Source: Ktedonospora formicarum
Lineage (GTDB): Bacteria; Chloroflexota; Ktedonobacteria; Ktedonobacterales; Ktedonobacteraceae
Length of the DNA: 64,000 nucleotides
NCBI RefSeq assembly: GCF_016587355.1
Contig: NZ_BNJF01000001.1
Coordinates: forward strand, 2,616,501 to 2,680,500
Direction of reading: 5' to 3'
Positions 9,557 through 16,003 of the stretch are shown piece by piece. The notes below the pieces were generated by a model that was given only the letters and a program-made list of their open reading frames with translations, was not told the DNA's origin and searched no databases. The position numbers and the translations under genes are program-made. Each line of letters opens with the position of its first letter. The first letter of the stretch is position 1.

Positions 9557-10039
9557 TTAACTCAGCTTACGAGCAATATGGTTTTCGATGACAGCCTTGC
9601 CATCCACGAATCCCGAAATGCTGTCCGCAGAAATGGTATAGGCTTTATGCCCATTGGACGCGAGGGTAATACCACTCAGGCGCATCGCCGCCGGAGGATT
9701 GAGCGCCAGCACAACCTCACTAATGGTCCCTAGCTCCTCGTCCTTCTCACTAAAGACAGGCTGCCCGATGAGATCCTGGCTTTGAGGTAAGGGAGGAAGT
9801 GCCTTGATAAGCATGTTCTCATTCTCTATTATGACCTTGTCCAGTTCAATGGCTTTAATGCCACGCACAGGGAGAGCATAGTCTCCATTGACATGTGTGT
9901 GCACACGGAGAGCATAGACAGCATTAGTTCCCTCTTTAAAGAAAAAGTCGACAACAGAGCCAACAGATTTGCCTAATTTAGGGATATAGACGACAAGGTT
10001 GCGCAGGTCAGACCAATTTCTACTCATATTGTTCTGCAT
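9557..10039 (-). CDS. PRC-barrel domain protein
   Basis: A small, probably cytoplasmic protein of 160 residues built from PRC-barrel-like beta strands: the N-terminal part (LRNLVVYIPKLGKSVGSVVD) and a second copy (QDLIGQPVFSEKDEELGTISEVVL) both carry the usual pattern of a short strand, a Gly, then G.V.D or G.I.E. PRC barrels occur in RimM, photosynthetic reaction-centre H subunits and many proteins of unknown role. The same fold occurs at the N-terminus of MgtE in this window. AAGGAG precedes the start by 12 bases; ATG 10027 is an alternative. It converges on the kinase-TPR gene. Role unknown. Confidence 0.75.
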   Translation of the reverse strand: MQNNMSRNWSDLRNLVVYIPKLGKSVGSVVDFFFKEGTNAVYALRVHTHVNGDYALPVRGIKAIELDKVIIENENMLIKALPPLPQSQDLIGQPVFSEKDEELGTISEVVLALNPPAAMRLSGITLASNGHKAYTISADSISGFVDGKAVIENHIARKLS

Positions 10040-10349
10040 AAGTTATAGGTACTCCTTGGTAGGATTGAGTAAAGATAATGCAAGCAGCGAGAGGAGTATA
10101 ACTTCTCGTGTTCTGGTTCATTATACACTTTGCCAGAGGTAAAGGTAACCATATTTATGTAGACCGCGACCAAAGGGATATGGAGAATGGTTTACCCCCT
10201 ACGACAAGGAAAACACTAAAATAGTCCTGGGTCAGGAGAATGATGGAATTGAATTATACTATCCGAGCATCTATAATTAGCATGGGTTTTGGCTTAAGAA
10301 ATCAGCAGAATAGATAATGGAATACATAGATTGATACAAAGGGGCTGCG

Positions 10350-11684
10350 ATGACGGAGAATGGAAGCGAACTCATAGGCACAACACTGGGTAACTATACC
10401 CTGGAGAAATTAATTGGCAAAGGGGGGATGAGCGCCGTTTACCTGGTGCAGCAGAAGCGGCCCGCAAGGTCAGTAGCGATTAAAGTCCTGCGCACAGAAG
10501 CAAAAAATCAGGCCAATTACGCCGCTTTCCTGGCACGCTTCCAGCGCGAGGCCGACATCATCGCCAAGCTGGAACATATTAATATCATTCCTATCTATGA
10601 ATATGGAGAACAGGATCAGCAAGCCTACCTTGTGATGCCTTATATAAGCGGTGGCAGCCTGAGTAGTCTGCTAGCCAAACAGGGACGCCTGGGAGTCCAT
10701 CAGGCGCTCAATTTCATGTCACAAGCGGCCTCAGCTCTCGACTATGCGCATAGCCAACATGTAATCCATCGCGATTTGAAACCGAGTAACTTCCTACTCT
10801 ATCCTGATGGAAGACTCGTACTGGCAGACTTTGGTATTGCCCGACTGACCGAAGAGGTTGAGGATGGGGAGCACACGACATTAACCACCGCTGGCACAAT
10901 TCTTGGCACACCCGCCTATATGTCACCTGAAGCCTTGCGTGGCGAAGCAGTCGATGGGCGAGCCGACATCTACGCGCTCGGCGTGGTCTTTTACCAGATG
11001 CTAAGCGGTGAGATCCCCTTTAAGGGTGAGAGCCATTTCGCCATAGTTGATAAGCACCTGCATGAAACGTTCCCACCTCTTTATGGCGTTCACCCTGAAA
11101 TTCCGCTCGCGGCAGATGCTGTGCTCGCGAAAGCAACCGCCAAGGACAAACATGAGCGCTATCCCACGACGGGCGAGTTCGTCAAAGCGCTGCGCGAAGC
11201 CGTCGAAAATTCGGAAGCAGCCACCACAATACGATCCATGCCAGATAGCACGCTGCCAACGCAACTGGCGAGTGCCTCGGCCCTGAAGGACACACCACAG
11301 AGCGAGGAGAGCAAGCCCCCTACTCCAGTAGAATTTGCGCAACCATATACACCACAGCATCCACCGTACCCTTACCCTACCAATCAGCCGCCAGCCCATC
11401 CTGGCTCATGGCAGGGAATACCACAGCAAGGCGCACACAATGGATGGTACCAGACAAACACCGATCCTAATCAAAAACGAGAGGGAGGCTGGCCTCTGGC
11501 TCTGAAAATCATTCCTAGCCTGATGATCCTCGCAGCCATAGTTATTATCAGCTTACAGGTCATGGGAGCCTTCGCGCAAAAGCCAACAGCTTCCCAAAAC
11601 AACGATGGGAGCACACAAACAAACGCTACCACGCCTACAACACAGCCTACGCCAACCAGTACCCCTCTCCCACACCCTCGCTAG
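10350..11684 (+). CDS. membrane Ser/Thr protein kinase, C-terminal domain lost by frameshift
   Basis: This is a PknB-like Hanks kinase. The domain (residues about 10-280) is complete: GKGGMSAVYL loop, AIKVL lysine, HRDLKPSNFLL, LADFGIAR and GTPAYMSPEAL. A Pro/Gln-rich linker follows, then one membrane helix (about 384-405, IIPSLMILAAIVIISLQVMG), and a Thr/Pro/Gln linker that should face outside. The frame stops at 11682-11684, but the minus-one frame continues at once with about 110 protein-like residues to a stop at 12011-12013. Adding one C to the CCCC run at 11662-11665 restores a continuous chain of about 554 residues, so this ORF is probably truncated by an indel or a sequencing error. 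Confidence 0.92.
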   Translation: MTENGSELIGTTLGNYTLEKLIGKGGMSAVYLVQQKRPARSVAIKVLRTEAKNQANYAAFLARFQREADIIAKLEHINIIPIYEYGEQDQQAYLVMPYISGGSLSSLLAKQGRLGVHQALNFMSQAASALDYAHSQHVIHRDLKPSNFLLYPDGRLVLADFGIARLTEEVEDGEHTTLTTAGTILGTPAYMSPEALRGEAVDGRADIYALGVVFYQMLSGEIPFKGESHFAIVDKHLHETFPPLYGVHPEIPLAADAVLAKATAKDKHERYPTTGEFVKALREAVENSEAATTIRSMPDSTLPTQLASASALKDTPQSEESKPPTPVEFAQPYTPQHPPYPYPTNQPPAHPGSWQGIPQQGAHNGWYQTNTDPNQKREGGWPLALKIIPSLMILAAIVIISLQVMGAFAQKPTASQNNDGSTQTNATTPTTQPTPTSTPLPHPR

Positions 11685-12013
11685 TTCAACAGGCGCACAA
11701 CGTCGTCAAGACGTACTATGATAGCTTAAACAAGCGCAACTATCGGCGCGCCTATGACCAACTCTCACCCAGATTCCAGAATAGCCTGGATTACGATACC
11801 TTCGCGGGCGGTTATGCGAATGTCCAGCGCCAGGATGTGACCTTTATCAGCGAAAATCTCAATAGTGATGGCTCCGCGACGGTAGCTGTTCATCTCGTGA
11901 TTCGTGAAACAAATGATCAGGGTGGCGTTGATACTAAAAACATGAACTGGACAGGGATAATAATTCAACAAGAGGACGGAAGCTGGAAAATCGATAGCGC
12001 TCTGTTTAGCTAA
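11662..12013 (+). pseudogene. frame-shifted extracellular C-terminal domain of the kinase
   Basis: In the frame minus one to the upstream kinase, codons run without a stop from the Pro/Thr linker to TAA at 12011-12013. The translation looks like a real domain: YYDSLNKRNYRRAYDQLSP, then F..GY..V, and EDGSWKIDSALFS at the end. This pattern is typical of NTF2-like or DUF4878-like domains found outside the membrane in kinases and lipoproteins; the family name is a guess. It has no start codon or ribosome-binding site of its own. Its last nine codons form one arm of a perfect palindrome. Confidence 0.75.
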
Positions 12014-12035
12014 ACAGAGCGCTATCGATTTTCCA
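11984..12035. terminator. 52-bp perfect palindrome spanning the kinase stop codon
   Basis: Bases 11984-12009 and 12010-12035 are exact reverse complements with no spacer. The TAA stop of the displaced kinase tail is at 12011-12013, so the left arm is coding. The RNA would fold into a stem of more than 20 bp. It most likely works as a terminator; its overlap with coding sequence is unusual. Confidence 0.8.
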
Positions 12036-12093
12036 ACATGAAGCCCATCTCTAATAAGATTTGAGCAATTTTTAAGATTCTTTCAAGAAAGTG

Positions 12094-12122
12094 TTGACAA
12101 ATCTCCAGAGGGGTGCTATTAT
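12094..12122 (+). promoter_or_regulatory. promoter of 5S rRNA copy 1
   Basis: A consensus -35 TTGACA (12094-12099) is followed after exactly 17 bp by TATTAT (12117-12122). The same arrangement precedes all four 5S genes in the window. The spacer inverted repeat seen in the other three is degenerate here. Confidence 0.9.
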
Positions 12123-12162
12123 ACACCATGTCAATCGGAACCGCTTGTATGCGCAGGCGAAC

Positions 12163-12274
12163 CGGTGGTTATTGCGAAGAGGGTACACCCGTTCCCATCC
12201 CGAACACGGTAGTTAAGCTCTTCAGCCCTGACGATACTTTGGGGGCAGCCCCACGGGAAAATAAGACACCGCCG
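12163..12274 (+). rRNA. rrf: 5S ribosomal RNA, copy 1 of 4
   Basis: The core carries the universal 5S signature: CCCGTTCCCATCCCGAACAC, then AGTTAAGCTCTTCAG, and a GGGG/CCCC-type helix, ending ACACCGCCG. The ends pair as helix I: CGGUGGU at 12163-12169 with ACCGCCG at 12268-12274, allowing one GU pair. The transcript should start near 12130, and a small leader hairpin (CGCTTG/CAGGCG, 12143-12160 region) precedes the mature RNA. There is no 16S or 23S gene beside it. Exact mature ends may differ by a few bases. Confidence 0.93.
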
Positions 12275-12302
12275 TTTCACCCGCTCACACAGGCGGTTTT
12301 TT
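12268..12302 (+). terminator. terminator of 5S copy 1
   Basis: ACCGCC at 12268-12273 can pair with GGCGGT at 12292-12297, followed by a T run. The same ACCGCC forms the 3' strand of 5S helix I, so the two pairings exclude each other; a shorter internal hairpin is also possible. Confidence 0.65.
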
Positions 12303-12331
12303 GTGGTCATTTGAAATAAAAAGAGGGCTTT

Positions 12332-12730
12332 ATGGAAGAACTGAGTATTGGCGAGGTCGCCAAAAGCGTTGGCATACGAGCCTCAGCCATTCGCTACTAC
12401 GAAAGCATACAGCTCTTACCGGAGCCACGCAGGGTCAGTGGACAGCGACGCTATGATCAGAGCACAATCGATACCCTGAAATTTATTCAAACCGCTCGCC
12501 ACCTGGGATTTACCCTGACAGAAATACAGTCCCTTCTTGAAGAACAACGAAAAGAGCAGGCTCCCCTCTCCACAAGGTGGCAGGCGCTGGTCTACCACAA
12601 ACTTGATGAAATCCAGAGCATCATTACGAGAGCTCACACCCTCCAACGCCTCTTGACCCTGGGTCAGAATTGTAGTTGCTCCAACCTGGAGGAATGCATC
12701 GATTGTGTGCTCACCAACTGCCAGGGATAG
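12332..12730 (+). CDS. MerR-family transcriptional regulator with C-terminal Cys cluster
   Basis: MerR-family regulators bind inverted repeats in over-long promoter spacers and distort the DNA when an effector binds. The N-terminal winged helix (SIGEVAKSVGIRASAIRYYE) and the R-R-Y-D wing are clear, followed by the dimerisation helix. The C-terminus has five cysteines in 15 residues (CSCSNLEECIDCVLTNC), pointing to a metal or an iron-sulphur cluster as the signal; the spacing does not match SoxR exactly. At 132 residues the length is normal. It begins only 58 bp after 5S copy 1, so read-through from the 5S promoter is possible. AAGAGGG lies upstream of the ATG. Confidence 0.9.
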   Translation: MEELSIGEVAKSVGIRASAIRYYESIQLLPEPRRVSGQRRYDQSTIDTLKFIQTARHLGFTLTEIQSLLEEQRKEQAPLSTRWQALVYHKLDEIQSIITRAHTLQRLLTLGQNCSCSNLEECIDCVLTNCQG

Positions 12731-12764
12731 ATATCAGATCTCCTCCGCTGAGGATAATATATAT

Positions 12765-13466
12765 TTATAATGCCTGCGGTCGTAGCGTTAATAGACCTCT
12801 CTCCATTGCTATTGCGACAGCAGAGGCACGTGAATCTACTCCCAATTTAAAGTAAATATTCGCCAAGTGAGTTTTAACTGTTGGCTCGCTGATATTCAAA
12901 GATGTAGCGATCTCCTTATTGCGTTCGCCCAGAGCAACACGTCGAAGTATCCCTAACTCACGTTTAGTCAGACCCACGCTCTCCTTATACACTTCCACCG
13001 ACGGCGTGGGAGTTGGCTGGCTGGACGTGGATATATGCTGGAGTAGAGCACATAAGATAGCAGGCTGAAGTAACGCCTCACCACGTATAGCAGCATGAAG
13101 CGCTTGGACGATAGCAGCGCAACTAGTTTGGAAAGAAATGCAAGTAGTTACGCCAGCGCGCATATACTCCACTAGCTTTGGCGCATTACTCTCCTGAAGT
13201 TCGAATCCGACGATAACGAGGTCAGGCCATTCCCCATGAATTAGTGCTAGCGTCTTTAGTAAGGCAGGTGTGAGATTGTGCAAATCTAGAAGCAGTATAT
13301 CTGGTCGCAGTTCTCCTACCAGGCGGGCAGTCTCGGAAAGAGATATAGCAATGCCCAGAACCTTTATACTGGAACAACTCGCGAGCATGGAATACAAACC
13401 TTCTTGAATAACTGGGTGCGCACTGGCGATGAGCAGGCGCAAAGGCTTGGAGGAAGCGTCGTTCAT
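12765..13466 (-). CDS. LuxR/NarL-type response regulator with degenerate receiver
   Basis: The protein has a CheY-like receiver (residues 1-125) joined to a C-terminal LuxR-type helix-turn-helix (LTKRELGILRRVALGERNKE, then I.EPTVKTHLANIYFKLGV). It should bind DNA as a NarL/FixJ-type regulator. The receiver keeps the phospho-acceptor position (D61 in LLLDLHN), but the acidic pair that binds Mg2+ is missing: the usual V-D-D-H reads A-S-A-H at about 14-17. The conserved Lys is also not evident. It may therefore work without classical phosphorylation. ATG 13466 is chosen because AAGGG lies eight bases upstream. No partner histidine kinase is adjacent. Confidence 0.88.
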   Translation of the reverse strand: MNDASSKPLRLLIASAHPVIQEGLYSMLASCSSIKVLGIAISLSETARLVGELRPDILLLDLHNLTPALLKTLALIHGEWPDLVIVGFELQESNAPKLVEYMRAGVTTCISFQTSCAAIVQALHAAIRGEALLQPAILCALLQHISTSSQPTPTPSVEVYKESVGLTKRELGILRRVALGERNKEIATSLNISEPTVKTHLANIYFKLGVDSRASAVAIAMERGLLTLRPQAL

Positions 13467-13710
13467 CGTGTAATCCCTTAATATATGTTGTTGCTTTAAT
13501 CTTATATATATACATATCATAGCAAAAATATTTAGCTAGAAGCCAGGAAGACAAAGCCATACTAAAATTCTCTGTACTACATGAAGCTCTACCACCCCAA
13601 GAGCGCGTATAATCGGGTTACTTTCGCCCTAAAGGGCCGAAGAAGCGATAAACTTTATCAATTTAATGGATATTTCTTGGAAATATCTTCATCTTGAGCG
13701 TGAATACCCC

Positions 13711-13739
13711 TTGCCAGATCGCAGAAAATACGCTACAAT
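13711..13739 (+). promoter_or_regulatory. promoter of tRNA-Lys
   Basis: TTGCCA (13711-13716), a 17-bp spacer and TACAAT (13734-13739) lie just upstream of the tRNA. Confidence 0.75.
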
Positions 13740-13752
13740 ACCCCTGTCAAAT

Positions 13753-13824
13753 GAGCGTGTAACTCAGTGGTAGAGTATCCGACTTTTAATCGGGTTGCCG
13801 TGGGTTCGAGTCCCACCACGCTCA
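13753..13824 (+). tRNA. tRNA-Lys (anticodon TTT)
   Basis: A complete cloverleaf is visible: 7-bp acceptor stem (GAGCGTG/CACGCTC), D arm, anticodon loop CTTTTAA, and T arm with TTCGAGT. The discriminator base is A; CCA is not encoded. An AT-rich, T-rich stretch follows and may end the transcript. Confidence 0.97.
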
Positions 13825-13973
13825 TTATTTTTATTTTTGCGACACGCTTCTAGAGATACAGAATCTTTCTCCATCTTCACAAAGACACATTGAGCATGGA
13901 GGCTCTCAACTCTTTCCAATACCTGTTATAAAGTTTTTTCTCCATAATCCGTATGCATTTTAGCTTTGTAGTC

Positions 13974-14002
13974 TTGTTGGGCTAAGGGAAACGTGGTACA
14001 CT
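13974..14002 (+). promoter_or_regulatory. promoter of the CheY-like gene leader
   Basis: TTGTTG (13974-13979), 17 bp, and TACACT (13997-14002) form a sigma70-like promoter. Transcription would start near 14010, giving a leader of about 130 nt before the GTG start at 14144. Confidence 0.5.
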
Positions 14003-14047
14003 ACAATACAAGCAAAATGCTGTACCACATAGTGAGACGCTAAAACC

Positions 14048-14134
14048 GTGCCTCGCGAACACAAGAAGTGGAAGAGGGGCGCGACCGCGCTAGCAGGAGG
14101 CGGTGTCTGAGCAAGCATAGCTTGCGTGAGGCAC
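14048..14134 (+). ncRNA. structured 5' leader RNA of unknown class
   Basis: An outer stem pairs 14048-14057 with 14125-14134 (nine of ten positions complementary). Inside it are a GCGC-GACC-GCGC hairpin (14079-14090) and a GCAAG/CTTGC hairpin (14111-14125, partly competing with the outer stem). It matches no riboswitch that I recognise. It ends ten bases before the receiver gene, so it could control translation start. Confidence 0.4.
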
Positions 14135-14143
14135 TGAATAGAA

Positions 14144-14545
14144 GTGACGAAACGGATATTAGTTGTCGACGACAGGAATGAGCTGTTGCACCTGATGCGC
14201 CGCGTCCTTGAAGACGAGCAGTATCAGGTCTCCATCCTGCAAGAAGGAAAGGACGCGGTTGAACGCGTCAAAAGCCAGTTACCCGATCTTCTCATCCTCG
14301 ATCTTAAACTGGGCGATATTTCTGGTCAGGATATTCTTAAGCAGCTCAAAAGCGATCACGTGACTGGCGATATTCCAGTGATCGTTTATACAGCGGCTGT
14401 TCTGGAAGCTGATGAGGTCTCAAAGCTGATTGAGAGCGACCCTAAACTCTACAATGGGGTCTTCCTCTTACGCAAGCCATTTGAACTTCAGGTCCTTCTC
14501 GACAAAGTAGAAGAACTACTCGAAAAGACCGAAACCGGTCACTAA
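14144..14545 (+). CDS. single-domain CheY-like response regulator
   Basis: A stand-alone receiver domain of 133 residues with no output domain. It keeps the acidic pair (VVDD, 9-10), the phospho-acceptor Asp at about 53 (LLILDLKLGD), the Thr at the switch position (VYTAA) and the conserved Lys (LRKPFE). Such proteins act in phosphorelays or by direct binding to partners. The start is GTG, with no strong Shine-Dalgarno sequence; a structured leader ends just before it. No kinase is adjacent, so the partner is unknown. Confidence 0.9.
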   Translation: MTKRILVVDDRNELLHLMRRVLEDEQYQVSILQEGKDAVERVKSQLPDLLILDLKLGDISGQDILKQLKSDHVTGDIPVIVYTAAVLEADEVSKLIESDPKLYNGVFLLRKPFELQVLLDKVEELLEKTETGH

Positions 14546-14747
14546 TCAGCTTTCAAGTGTAGAGATGCCAACTCTCAAGGGAACCTCTCAGACGACTGGT
14601 ATCTCCGCATCTAATCATAGGCATTCCTGGTCAAATCCGCGTCTAAATGCATGTGTCATACGATATACAATATATAGGTTTTGACACGCCATTCATCACG
14701 CTACATCTCTCGCTATTGGCGAGCGCCAGTAGAGAAAGGAAATTCGC

Positions 14748-14999
14748 ATGAAATTTGTCACAGGACTGTTACTAGGACTCGGCATTGGCATTGGCATTGG
14801 CCTGCTTGTTGCACCTCAATCCGGTGAAGCGACACGTGCTCAGCTCAGTGAGCAAGGCATCTTACTGCGTTCGGGATCATTAGGCGATGATGTGCGCACT
14901 CGGGCACAGGAAGCCATTGCTCAGGGCCGTCAGCTCTACAGCCGCACGAAAGAGGAGCTAACCGATCGCTACACGCAAGCTCGTTCCGGTAACCTCTAA
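14748..14999 (+). CDS. YtxH-domain small membrane protein
   Basis: An 83-residue protein with one N-terminal membrane segment made of a Gly/Ile repeat (GLLLGLGIGIGIGLLVAP), then the family's APxSGxxTR motif and a charged helical tail. YtxH-like proteins are common in Bacillota and Chloroflexota, often stress-induced; their molecular role is unknown. A strong AGAAAGGA precedes the ATG. It ends in a long hairpin terminator. Confidence 0.85.
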   Translation: MKFVTGLLLGLGIGIGIGLLVAPQSGEATRAQLSEQGILLRSGSLGDDVRTRAQEAIAQGRQLYSRTKEELTDRYTQARSGNL

Positions 15000-15008
15000 G
15001 CACAGAAT

Positions 15009-15062
15009 AGAGAGGGATAGAGCAGGGAGAGATTATCCATCCTCTCTGCTCTATCCCTCTCT
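15009..15062. terminator. bidirectional terminator hairpin
   Basis: About 16 perfectly paired outer bases (agagagggatagagca and its complement), with further imperfect pairing inside, separate the convergent YtxH gene and the 81-residue gene. Confidence 0.8.
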
Positions 15063-15073
15063 GTCATTCTCTT

Positions 15074-15319
15074 CTATTGGCGCTCATAGAGTTTGAGTAG
15101 TTGCTCCACCTTGCTACCAATCTCATGCCAAATATGGTGCTGATAATCCAGCATACGAGCCTGATTCAGATCGAACGCGCGATTACCTGGGTCCTTCTCA
15201 GCATTCACACTAAACTGTTGCGACAACGCGAGCGTTTTATCTCCACGCCCATGCAGATACGTCGCTAGCTCATGCAAATCTTTCAGCAGAGCTTGATACT
15301 TCTCTTCAGTATTTGCCAT
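15074..15319 (-). CDS. hypothetical protein, second gene of the AhpD-like operon
   Basis: An 81-residue, soluble, mostly helical protein of unknown family, rich in Gln, Leu, His and acidic residues. Its ATG lies only two bases after the stop codon of the AhpD-like gene, so the two are almost certainly co-transcribed and may be translationally coupled. No motif recognised; no cysteine is present. A role linked to the upstream redox protein is only an inference from position. Confidence 0.65.
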   Translation of the reverse strand: MANTEEKYQALLKDLHELATYLHGRGDKTLALSQQFSVNAEKDPGNRAFDLNQARMLDYQHHIWHEIGSKVEQLLKLYERQ

Positions 15320-15321
15320 AT

Positions 15322-15840
15322 TTATTTCTTCCCTTGTTGTGGTGGCGGATCAATCTCTAAAGCATCCGCGAATCTATTAAAGAAATTGAACATGCCAATC
15401 ACAGTTGTTATTTCCACAATCTCGCCGTCATCAAAATGGTATTGTAGTGCATCCCACAACTCTTCACTGATATCACGCGCGCTCGTCGTCATAATTTCAG
15501 CGTAGCTTAGAGCAACCAGTTCACGTTCGCTGAAGAGGTGGCGATGACGATCAATATGGAAGAGCGCGTCTAATAGCTCTTCCTCAACCCCTAGCTGCCT
15601 TGCCAAGGCAGTATGAGCAGCCATTCAATATGAGCAGTGGTTGACCTGGGAGACACGAATCGCCAATAACTCTTTCAACTTTGGCTCAACTGTTCCGCCA
15701 CGCATAGCCGCCTCAAGCATTTGCAGTGCAGGCTGCATGATCTCTGGACGATGAGCCATAACACGAAACAGCGTCTCCATGGTCTCCCCGCCTGGCGTCT
15801 TCTCAAGACGAATTCTATTGTCAGGAGGTATTCGCGACAT
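15322..15840 (-). CDS. AhpD-like/carboxymuconolactone decarboxylase family protein, probable selenoprotein
   Basis: The reading frame has 172 residues if the TGA at 15625-15627 is read as selenocysteine (codon 72). Both sides of it keep the same frame and the same family: KELLAIRVSQVNHCSY before it and MAAHTALARQLG after it. In AhpD/CMD proteins the redox motif is CxxCxxxH; here it reads C69-S-Y-U72-M-A-A-H76. AhpD uses this motif to reduce peroxiredoxin partners, and Sec forms of AhpD-like proteins are known. A SECIS-like hairpin follows the TGA. The alternative is a nonsense mutation or a base-call error that splits the gene into 71- and 100-residue frames. No sel genes lie in the window. 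Confidence 0.7.
15595..15611 (-). promoter_or_regulatory. candidate bacterial SECIS hairpin
   Basis: On the coding strand, CUGCCUU and AAGGCAG form a perfect 7-bp stem closed by a GGC loop. The loop begins 21 nt after the UGA. A short loop with G in its first two positions at this distance fits the general bacterial SECIS model, which SelB recognises. The hairpin lies inside coding sequence, as bacterial SECIS elements do. Confidence 0.6.
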
Positions 15841-16003
15841 CCTCTATAAACCCTCTTCTTCCTCTAGTAGTACCACTAACGCTGTGCATTCTATCACATT
15901 CTATCAGCTACACGGTATCTGAGTTTGACACCCTAACCCCTGGTTGCTTAGAATTAGGATGTCCTCCAAAGGATAGAGATTCAATCAAGGAGAAATCTGG
16001 CGA

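Noticed and set aside
11660..11684. Programmed minus-one frameshift in the kinase gene
   Set aside because: No X-XXY-YYZ slippery heptamer in the correct phase and no clear stimulatory structure at the site; a single-base indel in CCCC is simpler.
12113..12319. Recurring 68-84-residue frame beginning MLLYTMSIGTACMRRRTGG, found at 12113, 18124, 25501 and 43516, which would look like a conserved protein family
   Set aside because: It starts in the -10 region and runs through the 5S rRNA gene in all four copies. The conservation comes from the RNA, not from a protein.
14048..14134. Signal recognition particle RNA or a known riboswitch
   Set aside because: The conserved GGAAGCAGCC-type SRP loop and known riboswitch cores are absent, so it is listed only as an unclassified leader.
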